A DNA stretch of 64,000 nt, from contig JAHRHY010000007.1 in NCBI GenBank assembly GCA_019671135.1, positions 620,001 through 684,000 on the forward strand, in the 5' to 3' direction. The position numbers and the translations under genes are program-made. Below are positions 22,496 through 35,267 of this stretch, piece after piece (within the stretch, counting starts at the first letter, position 1; every line of letters starts with the position of its first letter). Source of the DNA: Linnemannia hyalina (taxonomy: Eukaryota; Mortierellomycota; Mortierellomycetes; Mortierellales; Mortierellaceae). Below the pieces are notes generated by a model. That model searched no databases and had not been told where the DNA came from. It worked only from the letters and a program-made list of their open reading frames with translations.

Positions 22496-25447
22496 TCACT
22501 CGAGCGTGAGTCGCGGAGACGAATCGAGTCTATCGCCATCAAGATTCCACAAAAGAACGTGGCGAGATCCAACTACGACAACAAGAGCTGGCGTGATCGT
22601 ATAGCCGTCCTTTTTCCACCTCTTGATTTCTGGGCTCTGCGCGTATCCCCGAAGCTGTTGCTCAGGGGAACACCCCTTGCCAACTTTCGGTCCATCCAAA
22701 ATCCATTCCTTGATAGTCTGACCAGTTCGAAATTTGTCTCCCCTGAACTTCAGGCCCAAGACCCTATTGGCATCGGGAATCTCCGCGAGAACATTGGCCC
22801 TTTCCAATCGTGTTCCAGATCCAATATTGATGTAGTCGATTTGGATGGACTTCCATTCGAGAACAAACAGCCGCTTTCGCAACGGAACGGATACTAACAT
22901 GCCAATTCGGCCTGGCGTTCCCGAGGGCTATTACGGAAATTGAGAAAGCAGTTGTTATTACTGTAAAGAACACTCGTATCACGGATATCACGAAACGACA
23001 TTATCCTTCATACCTTGGTAATGGTCGTCTCAACACCAACTTTCTGAAGGGACGGGTGGATATTAGCCAGTAGGGTAAAACGCATCGAGTTACAGTGATC
23101 CTCCTCCTTTTGAAAATCATGAGCTCCGATATCGTGTTCCTGCATTCCGCGGGCGTATAGTCCGAGGATTTTGTCGATGTTTCCGTTGTCGATTAGTAGC
23201 CTAAACGCGCCATTCACATCCTCCAGGGTTGCTTGATGCCTGTGCAGAATAGCGCTCCCAAATCGCTCTGCAGTCACCAAGTTTGGAATTCGTAGTGCTT
23301 TCTTGCCGACACAAAACGTCAGTCCGCCAAGGTGCACCATGTACGACAACCACGCCTCCTTGCTTTTGGCAATCTCGCCAACATGAAGCACATAAGAGCA
23401 AATATAAAAGACTGGGTTATTTACTGAACGAATGGAAGTATGAAAACGACGAAAACAACAACAACAACATTAGCAGCAGCAGCAACAGCAATTTGTGCGT
23501 TCTCTCGAACATTACCAGGCTTGCGAGAGTAAATGGTTGCCCGATATTGTCAAAAGGGATCACTCTGTCTTCCACATTCTTGCCTTGCTCGCTTCCGCTG
23601 AAGAGTCCGTCCTCTGACAATCGCGTCGCCACTGGCGATGCCGCAAGTAACCGCAGTGACACTTCCGAGGCCTCAGAGTTGGTGACTGAGAGAGGATTCT
23701 CCATCGGCTTCTTCACTGCGAGGCGCTATAAACGCAATTATAAATTGCAGATAAAGTGGCGTGTATGTGAGTAGACGTTAGTATCAAGTACTGAAGTTCA
23801 CCTCTAACATGCCATGAATGAAACTCACCTCCAAGTACTTGAGGCATGTGTTTGTGTTATATGTCAAAGGCCCTTGTCCGCCAGGAACGAAATTGAAGCC
23901 GTTGTAATGATCCCTCATGATCTTCAAATGCTTCTCTGCTTCGGCGGTGGACTCGCAGACATTCTTCAGAGCCAGCGCAGCAGTGACATCCGCTTCCGTC
24001 AAACCACAAAAACTCGCGAGCTCTGGTTCCCAGGATACATATCGAGCCACGTTGAATCCAGACGTGTTGTCCACCAAAGATTGCGGCGAGACACCTGTAA
24101 TATAGCATTTGGCAATCTTGAGCTTGCCCAGTCCGCTCTTCACAGACGCCCAGAATGCCTTCAGCAGGCTGTCCGTGTCGGCCCGTCGTGGCGGTTTCCA
24201 CTGAACACTGTCGATGGGGACAAGGTACTCATTGCTGTAGCTGTCATATTCGTCCGCCATGAGGTAAATCTAACGGTGATAAGACAGCTGGTTAGTTCTC
24301 ATCATAGGATAAGAAACTTCTGATCACAATTTTTTTTTCCATCTGGCACATACTCCCTTGATCTTTGAGAGGGGGTCCTCGGGAGACTTGACACCGGAGA
24401 TAACTCTATGCACGGCGTTCACGCAAGCATTCAGGCTCAATGCGGCATTGTCCTTGATAAAGTTCTCAATGAGATAATCGGCTGACATTTGGAGATATGG
24501 TTCATAGGTCTTGTAGAACCGCTTGATCGACTCGTTCAGCATCAGGTTCAAGTTGTGCTCGGCTTTCTTTAGGTCCTGAGATCGATTGACTGCAGAGAAA
24601 TCAAACCACAGGACAAAGTAGCGCCCTGGATTCAGACGCTCCTTTTTCACATGCTCGTCGATGGCAAGGCCCTACAAGCACGAACAGGCGGGGTTCAATA
24701 GACATACGAAATAACACTAGGAGCAAATAACTATGATTGGTAAAAGAGACAAAAATTACTTACTTCAAAGAGGGGTTTATAGTCTGGAAGGTGTTCACGG
24801 CCATGGAAGTGTGCCAATGTACTCAATCCGAGCGACTTTCCCGACCTGCGGGGACGAAGGAAGACAAGAGCTGGCTCGTCGAAGGACTCGAGAGCCAAGA
24901 TGAAGGCGGTTTTGTCAAAGTAACAGAGTTCCGGACGTTGACGCAGTGTCTTGAAGTTGTTTACACCATGGACAGGAAAGCTTCTGAATGTGTCCTCTCT
25001 CTAGACAAGGTCCCCAGAGCGACTATTGTATTGGACGACATTCAGCGGTCCGCGCACGAAACCTAGAAATATGAATTGGTCAGTTAGCAAAACGTAAGCA
25101 AAATATCGTTCGAAATAAAACAAAGACAAGCATGGTAACAAGGTTTTACTTGGAGGTCGGACAATCACTTGAACCGTGTTCGTTTCCGCAAACATGCCAC
25201 GCAGAGAGCTAATGGCGTTAATCTCGTCTTTCGCTCCGACAGTGACGCCTGGCTCGGTGATGCCTCCTCCCTTTGGGGCTTTGTACAGATTGAGGTCGCT
25301 GGCCTCCAGCATACTGAGGCGGATAGGTTGATTCAGTTTGATCCTTTCCTGGAGATCTGAACCTGTATCGTTGTCGTTGATATCCACAGGGAAAGCCTTT
25401 CTGGTGCCATCGATCGCGCAAAACACTTTGAGTGCGCGAGACTGGAG
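22496..25447 (-). pseudogene. Crinkler-like NTPase/PD-(D/E)XK nuclease gene interrupted by an amber codon
   Basis: Exons on the minus strand: 25447-25150, 25062-24764, 24671-24354, 24269-23829, 23725-23516, 23373-23014, 22927-22496. The first visible exon encodes a ubiquitin-like Crinkler header (KVFCAIDGTRKAFPVDI). Next comes an AAA-ATPase-like unit with Walker A RPRRSGKS and a Walker B region MADEYD. The C-terminal part resembles a restriction-type nuclease, with FVLEWKSIQIDYINIG holding an E-x-K pair. In eukaryotic Crinkler/CR proteins this NTPase plus nuclease layout is known from effectors and selfish or conflict systems. All junctions keep phase, but a TAG at 25003-25001 lies in frame between header and NTPase. 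Using the TAG as a splice acceptor would shift the frame. No convincing initiator ATG joins the first exon at phase 0. I call it a recent pseudogene; a regulated or mis-sequenced stop is the alternative. Confidence 0.7.
23455..23492. repeat. AAC/AGC-rich microsatellite in a Crinkler-gene intron
   Basis: Runs of AAC followed by AGC units on the + strand lie in the intron between 23516 and 23373. On the minus strand they stay open and encode Leu repeats, which is why a naive frame extends through them. Confidence 0.75.
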
Positions 25448-27573
25448 CTATTGGGCGCAGCCAAGGAATTAGTCTCGTGGGTTCTGCATACATGAATCTG
25501 TATAAATGGATGCGATTGAACTGAGAAATGCTTGCCTGAGGAAATTGGAGATGTCTGAGGTGAGACCCGGAGAAGGTGCGGACTTCTTGCGCACGAAGTG
25601 ATCCGGCCGACAGCATTGTTCCAAGGAGTACAGCCCATGTGTGAAGAAGGAAAGGAATGAAGCGTTACATGCACAATGTGATTTACATGAACCTGTTTCC
25701 AACCTGTTCGCTGACCTTCGTTTCGTAGTCACAACAAGGACTTTAAGGAAATCCGCGAAAGAAGTCTCCTTCCCGCAGCATGTACGATCAAGGTATTCTA
25801 ATGGGGCCACATACAGTAAGCTCAAGAAAGAGAGTTTTGCCCAGATGGATGGATGATTACCTCTGCGGCTGCAGGGGACTGGTTGGTTTGGTAAGGTGCA
25901 GGATATGACAACGACAATACTCATGCAAGTTACAGCAATACCCGCTCCAGGCGGATATCCCATTTTCATTCCATGAGGTAGGCTGAGAAAGAATGGGCAC
26001 AGTGAACAAAAAGGGGCGCCGATGTACTCTTTGTCTCACTGCTGTTTGTGTCAGTGGGTCGGATACACCATGGCTCTCATTCTCATGTTCGGGTACAAAG
26101 TGTACATGACCACGCAGCTCAACATGGCTTCAATTCTTCTCTTTCCCTCGCTTGACTTTCCCATATCCAGAGGCAATCGCAATAATCGGTTTGTTTGTTT
26201 GTTTTTTGTTTTGATTCGTGCGTGTACTTTGGGTCGGCCCTGACTTTCTCAGGACAGGCACTGCTGCTGTTAATTGACTAAGGCATGTCATTGATTTTTT
26301 TTTCTTTTTACTCTGGCGCATGGTTGCGTGTGTGTCTGCTTGCTTACACGAGCCAACAGCTCGTCGACATTCGTCATCTCTGTTGCTCTCTCTCTCTACT
26401 CTGTCATGCCACATCAAGTCGCATACCTCTTCTCGGAAAGCAGCATTCCTGGTGCTTTCCAGTCGACAGGGTTGGAGAAGGAGTGCCCAACAGCCAGTTG
26501 TTTGACTCAGCAGCACCCACCCAGGTCGACTCCTATTCTTTCTTTCATATCTTGTCGATTTCTCGTTCGAGAAAGAAGAGTTGCTATTTCTTGGCGACCT
26601 GGCGTGGTTGGTTGTGCTGGTTGGCTTTTCTGCTTTAGCTGGAAGGTCCTTAATTACAAAAACACCAAGGGGGTCGGTGTGCTGGGAACCATCACCCCCC
26701 CGTATCCTTTGTTGACGACCTTGTGCTGGAAGGAGAAAAAAAACAAGGGGTTGCCAGCCTGACACAACAACAACATGCAAGCAGCAAGCAAGCAGGGAAC
26801 CCAATTGACAGAGAAGGTGTCAGTGAGAGAGAGAGTAAGAGTGAGAGTGCAATTGAGAGATGCAACAGACAAACCTCCACTTCGTGTTCTTGCTACTGCT
26901 CTTCTTCTCGTTCATTTGTTTGTGTCCCTTGGACAGTCGATGATTTCCTTCACGCAACCCCTGTGTCAGCCGCATATGAATTTCTCTGATGTACAGTACT
27001 CTCTTCACTTTCTTCTTCTTCCTTCCCTTTCTGTCTTTCTCGCCTCCTCTTCTCGACTCTTTCTTCTCCCTTTTTCTCTCTCTCGCTCTCCCCTCCCGCT
27101 CTTTTATTTTTCTTCCTCTTCACTCTCACTCCCTTACCTTTCTTTCCCTTCCACTCTCCCCCACCCTCGGTTCATCACTCTCACTTCCCTTGACACTTTT
27201 CTTGATCGAGTCCAATCACTTTTCCTTCCTTCCTTTCCCTTTCGCTTTTCTTTCCCTTCACGCCTGAGAGCAACTCTCACTGTCTCCTACCCTAACCCTT
27301 TTTTTTTGCACTCCTTTCATTTATCCCTTTATCCCTTTCTTCCCTTTCTTCCCTTCTTCCCTTCTCACTCGCCCATTCATAACTCCCTTCACTCTCACAG
27401 GGAAAACACATCAGGAATCACTTCGACGCCCACTCACCCTCCCTTCTCTCTTCATCACCCACTGCTTGTCCGACACCCCTTCCCTCACACGCCCTTCAAA
27501 GAGGATAGTCAGCTCCTTCTTCTGCAACAACAACCACTAAGAAGAAAGAAAGACGGAATCCAATCCCATCTAT
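25448..27573. promoter_or_regulatory. Gap between the Crinkler-like gene and the kinesin
   Basis: The two genes diverge from here. From 25451 to about 26000 one would expect the missing 5' end of the Crinkler gene. A hydrophobic ATG segment at 25969 (minus) is followed by a GTAATC donor but would join out of phase. From 26280 the sequence becomes C/T-rich on the + strand, ending in the pyrimidine tract listed separately. No other gene is seen. Confidence 0.5.
26995..27530 (+). promoter_or_regulatory. Long polypyrimidine tract upstream of the kinesin start
   Basis: About 500 nt are almost pure C/T on the + strand (TCTTCTTCC, CCCTTTC and similar), giving way to A-containing sequence shortly before the ATG at 27574. 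It opens long frames rich in Ser, Phe, Leu and Pro that have no codon logic. Such tracts are common in fungal promoters and leaders near transcription starts; this one is exceptionally long for the window. Confidence 0.7.
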
Positions 27574-30500
27574 ATGACAGCACCGTCTCAGGCACCAGGC
27601 GCTACTGCCCATGCCCTCGAGACCTCTGTGCAAGTCGGTATGTTATCCTTCTTGTCTTTAGTACCTATTATCGGCACAAATACCTCCTTCAATCACTTAT
27701 GAAGAATATCAGAAACATGGCCAATCTTTCCCTTTTCCAACCGCTGGACAGGCACCATCAGATCCCCTCCTTCTATCCCTCTCACTTTCTGTCAATTGGC
27801 CAGTCGACATATCGTATCACACCTACCCCCTGTTGCGACTATGTCCTCCTCGCCCAGCTTACCCATCTTTCTCTCATCCATCCTTTCTTCACGCTACTCG
27901 GATATTCGCTCTCGTTTTATTAACTGACGAGCAAGTTCACATGTGGCCAAAGAAGAAGCTGTCCGGTGGTGCAAGAAAAAAGAGATTGTGTATGTTGTGG
28001 TCCGTCGCTCAACAGAAAGCATGTCTTATTGACCAAACGAGAGGAAAAAAGAACAACCAAAAAAAAAAAAGAGTGAGCACTTCATTATTGCAATGGCATT
28101 TAAAAAAATCCAATCCATCTATCTCTTCTCATAACATTAAGAAAACGATAACAAACCCAAAGGTCGACCCAGCGCAAAAGAAAACAAGCCCATTTGCTCT
28201 CAGCAATGCTCTCACTTCTTCGTTTTTTTTTTTTTTTTTTTTTTTTTTTTTGTTTTCCACTTCCTCTCTCACTCAATCCAAGAGGAGGTGTTTGTATCTC
28301 TCTTGTTTGTTGTTGTTTCCTTTCGTATTGCCTATTAAAGACGCACGTCCGCCCCAATGCTGCTCCCATGCCGCGCATATACATCTCACTCTACTCCACT
28401 CCATTTTCCCTTCTACTCCGCAACCGCACCGCCCGACCCTGCTTTTTCCCTGCCCCCTCCCTTTTTCCCTTCCCCATTCATGCTTTTCTCCGTCTTGCGT
28501 TGAACAACAACACGTAAACTAATCCTGTGTTCAATTAAACGACATAGCTCTTCGTATTAGACCACTCGTCACAGATGTCAGGTCACTGAGCAGGCGGGTA
28601 CGACCCGAGACCGAGGTTTTGTCGTTGATCGAGCGATCCGCTACACCTTCCTCCGTCTCGGGATCGTCAACACCAATCGAGCCACCCCAACAGGTCGTCG
28701 TCGTACCACTTCAGCGGCACTTTACATTCGATCATATTTTCGGCACCGATGCTGCTCAAGAAGAAATCTATCGAGGATGTGTTAAACGCATGGTCGACAG
28801 GTTCATGGAAGGTAAGCCCTTCTTTTGTATTTTTTTCTCCCCTTCCCACTTGTCCCGTGCGGCATACCCCAATTACGCTATTTTATTTTGTCGACTTGCT
28901 GCCAATCTCGCCAGTAGAAAGGAGCAAACCACATCCCCAAAAATTCAAGTAGATCTACGCCGCTCTCCCCTCGAACCACCATATATTCCATACCGTCGTT
29001 GACCTCACCCACACCCTCTTCCCCACTCACTCGTCGTTGTACCTTTTTGTTGACACTCCTTTTCCTTCCTTCTTACGAAACTTGCTGCCCCCTGATAGGT
29101 TACAATGTCACGATCATGGCATATGGACAGACATCCTCAGGAAAGACATATACCATGGGCACGGGAGCACCTTCAGCTGAAGATCGAGGAAGCACATCGG
29201 AAGGTAAGACAAACATGGGTGGATTAGCTGTGCACATGAAGGAGAGGGAATAGATGAAATGAGTTTCCCGGAGGATCCATGCGTGCTAAACTCCCGTCGT
29301 CATTTTCTCCCTCTCTCCCCTTCCTCCTCTTTCTTCCCATTTCGCCTCGTCTGTCGCATTACATCAACAACCCCCTATATTCCCGCAACCCTACAAACAA
29401 ACAATCAACAAACCATCAACATGTGCAACCCAATTTTATTCGATCAGGTATCATCCCAAGGGCCATGAGTCAGCTCTTCTATGAGGCAAGACGGCCACCA
29501 CCCGTCTATCCCGGATTCAAAGTGCCTGCATTAAAAACAACCTTCCGCGTGTCCTTTGTTGAAATCTACAACGAGGATTTGATCGATTTGTTGGTGAAGG
29601 GCGATTTCAGACCGCCCGTATCCATCCGCGAGGACGCCAAAGGACACATCTACTGGACCGGTGTTCAGGAGATTGTCGTCTCCTCTGTAGAGGAGGTCAT
29701 CCAGTAAGCAATTGGTTTTCATGTACACTGAGCAATTGGAACGTGGTTGATTTGTTTTCGAAGGTATTGTTATTTCTAACGCCATATTATTGCATTTTCC
29801 TTCATTCTCTTGATCTACAGCTTGCTGTGGTTTGGATCTCAAAACCGCCAAACACATTCGACAGAGATGAACGAAAAATCTTCTAGATCTCATGCAATCT
29901 TCAGCATCACACTCCGTCAGGAAAAATTCATCCCAACACATCCACCACCACCTCAGCCCATATCCTCCGACAGTCAAAACAACTCCCCCACCTTTAGACG
30001 CGCCCACTCCAAAACCCCCAGCATAAGCAGCACCCCTCTGCCAATAAACAGCAATGGCAGCGGCAGTGCAAGTAGTCTTCTTAATGGGCGTCCAGGAACA
30101 CCTACAACCGGAGGATCCAGTATACCAGCACCGTTCACTAGCGGAATCGTTGCCCCGGGATCAAAACTGAAACGACATAGCGTCATGCCAGAATCGGCTT
30201 CTTATCTATCGTTGGCGTCTCAGGCGATCAATGATGATCCGGAGGTGGAAGGCGAGTGGGTGACCCTGAGCAGCAAGTTCCACTTTGTGGATTTGGCCGG
30301 TTCTGAGCGTTTGAAGCGGACGTCAGCTATTGGAGACCGTGCCAAGGAGGGTATCAGCATTAATGCAGGACTGCACGCTCTTGGAAACGTTATTTCTGCC
30401 CTTGGAGACCCCAGCAAAAAGGCCAGCCACGTCCCCTACAGAGATTCAAAGCTGACCCGTCTCTTGCAGGATTCCTTGGGTGGCAATGCCCTTGCGCTGA

Positions 30501-33500
30501 TGATTGCCTGTGTCAGCCCAAGTGAGGTCAACCTTGGCGAGACCCTCGTAAGTTTGTTTCTAATTGATTTGTTTTGTATCCCGCATTTTGTACACTCACA
30601 CGGACAGACGGAATGTTTATTACATGATTCGATTAATTAACTTTGAGTCCATGGGAGGAATTTTACAAAAATAGAATACGCTAAAGTACGCAAATCGCGC
30701 CAGGAACATCAAGAACTCTTCTTCGCTCAATCAGGAGATCAACATGGAAAACCCCGAATACCTCCGGTCGATCATCCAAAAGCTCAAGATGGAAATCAAG
30801 GTCCTCAAGGCTGCCTCGCTCAACTCGGCCACATCGACCCCTCGGCCTGGAATCACCACCGATGCTGCAGGAACGCCCACGGCCGAACAGCCAAAAATCT
30901 CGCTCGCCAATCGCCTTTCGACTTCATCGTCCGCCTCAGGTCCTGTCCCTGGATCGCTCTCTGGTGTTGATGATCTTCATAACGAAGACCGCGCATTGTC
31001 ACCATCCCCATCTCGGCGCCTTTCGCATTATCAGAGTCGGGATTCGATTTCGACGGACATCAGCCATGGTTATCTGGATGCTGTTCGGGAGGAGGAGGAT
31101 GGGTACTCTGACACCTCGTCGTCAGCCAGGACCTCGTCGTCAGCCAGAACTTCGTCGTCAGCCAGAACGAATGTTGTAGGTATACCAACACCCAAAGCCT
31201 CAAGCGACTCGGCAACAGCAAGGCACAATCTCACGCCTCTCACCATCCCACCTTCGCTCGACTCCAAGTCTTTCGAAGCCTTTGTTGAGCCTGTGATTGA
31301 AGAGTACGAGAAGGTGATTTCAGGACTTGAGACGCACTTGGCCATGACCCAGGCTGCCTTGAACCACTCGGAGCTGATCCTGGAGGAGCAGCAAGGGCGT
31401 TTGGATGTTGTCGAGGACGAGAACAGGACACTGTTGCAGAAGCAGACGAGTCTTATTCGCGAAGTTTCCACCCCATCACCAGAGCAGCAGCAGCTTCAGT
31501 TGGAACTGGAGCAGACCCTGAAGAAGGTTCAGGCACAACTGGATGATGCCGAGATCCGACGTGCAGAAAGCGAACGGGCTATTCAGGATCTGGAATCCAA
31601 GTTGCAGGCCGAACAGGCCAGGGCTCAGGAACATATCCAGCAATTGCAGCAGGAGAAGGAGCAGCAGCGCGCACAATCGACTACTCCTACACCCTTGCAT
31701 CCTGGACTATCTCCGGCCGCTCAGGAGAAGGAGAAGGAGCTCAAGGCTCAGGCAGACAAAATTCGTCAACTGGAGGACCAGGTCCGTATCTTAAAGGATC
31801 AGGTCGAAGCGGACGCGGACGCCTTGCGAGCTGCCAAGACTGCTAAGGTGGTTTCAACAGTCGAAGGACATGACGGAGACGAGACCGAGGAGACCGAGGA
31901 GACCAAGCGCGAGGAAGAGCTCATTGAAAAGCTTCAGTCCAAGGCCTCGATGGAGCTGGAGCTCGAGATGGAGAAATCTCGCCATGAGTCCCTTGAAGCC
32001 GAGGTCAATGCCGCCCGGAAGGCATCCCAGCAAAGCATCGACGACGGCATTTCTGACCATGAGGTACCACCATCTCAATCTGTTGTGATTGGTGAGAGCG
32101 ATGATGTGGTTCGTCAACTCGACGTGACCACGCATCCTTCAGTGTCTCGTTCTGCTGACATCGCTGCTTCTGCTGGTCATGAACAGATCAAGAAGGATCT
32201 CGAGGAACAACTCGCAGCTGCACGCGAATCGGAACGTCAGCTCAAGGAGGAGATTGTCGCCTTGACCGAGACGCTAGAGAAGCTCCAGAAGAACCTCGCC
32301 GCCGCCATGGAGATGGAGGAGATGCTTCACCTAGCTGTTTCTGATCTTGAGGGACGATTGGAGACCTCCAAGGAGAACGAGACCAAGCAATTGCAGGAGC
32401 TCGAGCAGCACTTGGCACGCATTCAGGATCTCGAGACACGTTCAACAAAGGCCGAACAGGAAGCGCTCCAAGTCGTCGAGGAACTCAAGGCAAAGTTAGC
32501 AGATGCGAAAGTGGCTGCTGACGAGCGACTGGCGGACGAACTGCTCGAGTTGTTGGAAAAGATGGAGCAGGAGCGTTCCAAGGTTGAGGCGCTTCAGACC
32601 CAGGTCGAAAACCAACTTGTCGAACTGGCGGCCGAAAAGTCACGGGCGGCCGAGATTGAGGCTGACCGGGCGGCAATCCAGGCTCAGTGGGAGACGGACA
32701 AGGAGCGGATCAGTGTTCTGGAGAAGGACATTGAGGAGCAGTCGAGTCATGTCCTGGAGAAGACTGCGCTGATTGCTACTCTCGAGACGCGTCTTGTCGC
32801 CTTGGAGGGTTCCTTATCGGAGAAGGAGTTGTTGCATCAGGAGCTGAGCCAGAAGGTCGCCGACCACGATCATGTCATGGGATCCAAGGGCACCGCCATT
32901 CAGGAGCTGGAGGAACAGATTTCGAGCCTCAAGTCTGAGCTGGAGGTTTCTGACAAGTCGACCAAGGACCAAGTCGCATCTGTGCAGAGCGAACTCACCG
33001 TCGCTCAAGCACAATTGGTCGAGACCCAGACTCGTGTTCAGGAGCAGGAACAAGAGCTTTTGGCACTGCGAGAAAAGACGGCGACGCTGGAATCTGCAGC
33101 CACTACAGCTGCCGAGACTCTTGCAACCCAGGGGGCTGAACATGCCGAGGCTGTCAAGGCACTTGAGTCCAAGGTCAAGCTAGCAGAGGCTGATCGGGAT
33201 GAAGCCGAGACGCTGCTGGAGGAAATTGAGAGGCGCCACAATGCTGTCGATGAGCAGATCAAGACTCTTCAGAATGATGTTGCACTGCACCTGACAACGA
33301 TCGAGATTCTGCATGGTAAGCTAGCCCAGGCCAACAACGGCTCGCCACCTTCCTCTCGCCCCGTGTCCCTGTCGTCATCGTCCAATGCTCTTGCTGCCGG
33401 TGAGGACCCTGCGCCCATTATCCAAAAGCTAGAGAAGGAGAAGGCACGGTACCGTGCTCTAGTCCGCGAGAACGAGAAGGAGATTGAGCGTTTGAGTGAG

Positions 33501-35267
33501 GACCTCGAGTCACTCGCGTCCGAGTTTTCTAACGCCGCTACTGCCTTTGAGGATGCAGAAGAGGAGATGAAGGCACGGATCACGGAACTGGAGACCATTG
33601 TTGAAGATCAGAAACCTGCCGCCGGTCTTGGCGCGAGTCTGAACAACAACCTGTCGACAACTTCCTTGGCCTCATCGATCGCCTCGTCATTCTCTACCCG
33701 TCACCGCGAAGGATCAACAACCAACTCTGCATCGCACCCACCTTCAGCCTCGGCCAAGGCACAGGTCGCATCTCTCAAGGCCGAACGCGACCAGGCCCTC
33801 CAATCTTCTGAGGAACTGTCATTAATCGTCGCAGATCTGAACGAGAAGAACCACCATCTCCAGGAGCGACTCCTCAACCTCGAACGGGAACAAGAGTCCG
33901 ACAAGCTGAACCAAGTTCTTGAACGGCAAGCGCAGCAGGAAGAGATCCGGGTGCTTCGGGAACGAGCCGAGCGGCAGGACCGCAACGCAAGTCCCAGCCC
34001 TGTTGGCAGTCTCCACTACGACGATGACCTGCGGAGTAGTGTTCTTCACGACCGGATCCTGCGCCACAAAACTTCGACTTCTTCGGATGCTTTCGGTGGT
34101 GCTGGTTTGCGTGGGGAGGATTCTTTGGCGACGCCTCGACAGAGCTGGAGCACTGTTGCCAGTCAACAACAACAGCAGCAGCAAGGACAAGCTGGCTCGC
34201 AGGTCCGTGCTGGACGCCACGAGTCGACGTTGATCCAGCAGGCGAAGCATATCAAGCTACTTGAGGAGCGGATTTCTGAGCTGCAGGCCAGCGGTGGATC
34301 CCCCTCGCTTCTTGCTGACAGCCGTCGTGGGTCGCTTTCTTCCCCTGCGATTGTACAAGCAGCCGGTGTCGGTTTGGGTATTCACCACAAGGCTTCTGAC
34401 TCTGACATGACTCGATCGGTCTCAACCCCGCTGTTGAAGCGTGCAAGTGCCGAAAAGATGTCGCCCGCCCTCCGTGCTCTCTCGACCATGGGTGGCCCCT
34501 CGTCTCCACTGCCAGCAACTCCCCCACCCACCGCTCCCCTGCCCCCACCACCTGCTGGAGGAAAGATCACACCCGCCCATCTGACCGGAAGTGCACCCTC
34601 CTCGCCTCGTATTGGCGGTGTCTTTACACTGGAGACGGCCTCGCCCGGCAGCTCGCCATCGATGCGCCCTTCAAGGACCGGATCTGTCGGCCGTCTCAGC
34701 AACTCTCTCCGTCGTGAGCGCGACTCGACCTCGTCGAACTTGTCTGACGCCAACGGACCTACTACGGCCACCAACACTGGATCGATGAGCCCTGCCGGAA
34801 GCACCATCAGCACCGCTCCCTCCAACGCTGCCCCCAGCAAAGACAACAACGGCGCTATCTCCTCAGCAACCGCACAAGCCCTCCAGGGCGTAGAGGTAAA
34901 CGAGCTCCGCGGCGTCGTCGATACACTTGCCCACCAGGTCCAAGCTCTCAAGGTCGAACAGACGATGCAGCAGGGCAAGATCCACCGTCTCGAGGCCGCC
35001 CTGGCCGACACAGAAGAGAAACTGAAGCGGGCCCGTTCCGACGTGTCCACTACTTCTGCCGACCGCGACCGCCTCAACCGGGAATTAACCGATCTCCGTG
35101 ACGAGCTGATGGCCGCAAAAGTGAAATCTGACAAGGACCGTGCAGGACTGGAGACGGTCCTGGAGAAGGAGAGGAGGGAGAGGGAGAAGGCTGTGGAAAC
35201 GAGGGCAATTATGGAGGCGAGGATGGAGGAATTGATGGGGCGCAAGAGTAAATTTGGTTGCTTCTAG
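27574..35267 (+). CDS. Large N-terminal-motor kinesin, kinesin-4 (KIF4/KIF21)-like
   Basis: Exons 27574-27637, 28548-28811, 29099-29203, 29448-29703, 29821-30547 and 30675-35267 join in phase to give 2002 residues. The motor starts at VQVALRIRPL (about 19-28). It has the P-loop [13 protein letters not shown] (about 117-129), switch [12 protein letters not shown], switch [13 protein letters not shown] and the neck-proximal [32 protein letters not shown] and [12 protein letters not shown] fit kinesin-4. The motor carries two insertions: a Ser/Pro-rich one near residues 30-75 and a Pro/Ser/Gly-rich one of about 108 residues (265-373) between the switch regions. Beyond the motor lie long coiled coils (about 668-1350 and 1390-1620), a Ser/Pro-rich region with a [14 protein letters not shown] run, a final coil, and a basic end KSKFGCF. 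The role is presumably microtubule-plus-end transport or spindle work. Intron 1 is 910 nt and contains T29 at 28223-28251. Confidence 0.92.
28223..28251. repeat. Homopolymer T29 in kinesin intron 1
   Basis: Twenty-nine consecutive T lie in the 910-nt first intron of the kinesin gene, about 300 nt from its acceptor. Confidence 0.95.
31116..31169 (+). repeat. 18-nt tandem repeat in kinesin coding sequence
   Basis: Three in-frame copies of an 18-nt unit encode SSSART-type hexapeptides just after the motor, differing at only a few bases. This is a likely site of length polymorphism in a disordered linker. Confidence 0.9.

Noticed and set aside
25000..25150. A single intron from 25149 to 25001 that would remove the amber codon in the Crinkler-like gene
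   Set aside because: The TAG does look like an acceptor, but joining it to the donor at 25149 leaves the wrong phase and breaks the NTPase frame. The acceptor at 25063 keeps phase.
26130..26804. 224-codon open frame on the minus strand upstream of the kinesin
   Set aside because: It runs antisense through a C/T-biased region, shows no domain, and has Lys/Arg/Ser-heavy composition expected from the complement of pyrimidine-rich DNA.
26775..27923. 382-codon plus-strand frame in the kinesin leader
   Set aside because: It is stop-free only because C/T-rich DNA lacks stop codons. The real kinesin start at 27574 is in another frame and is supported by splicing phase.
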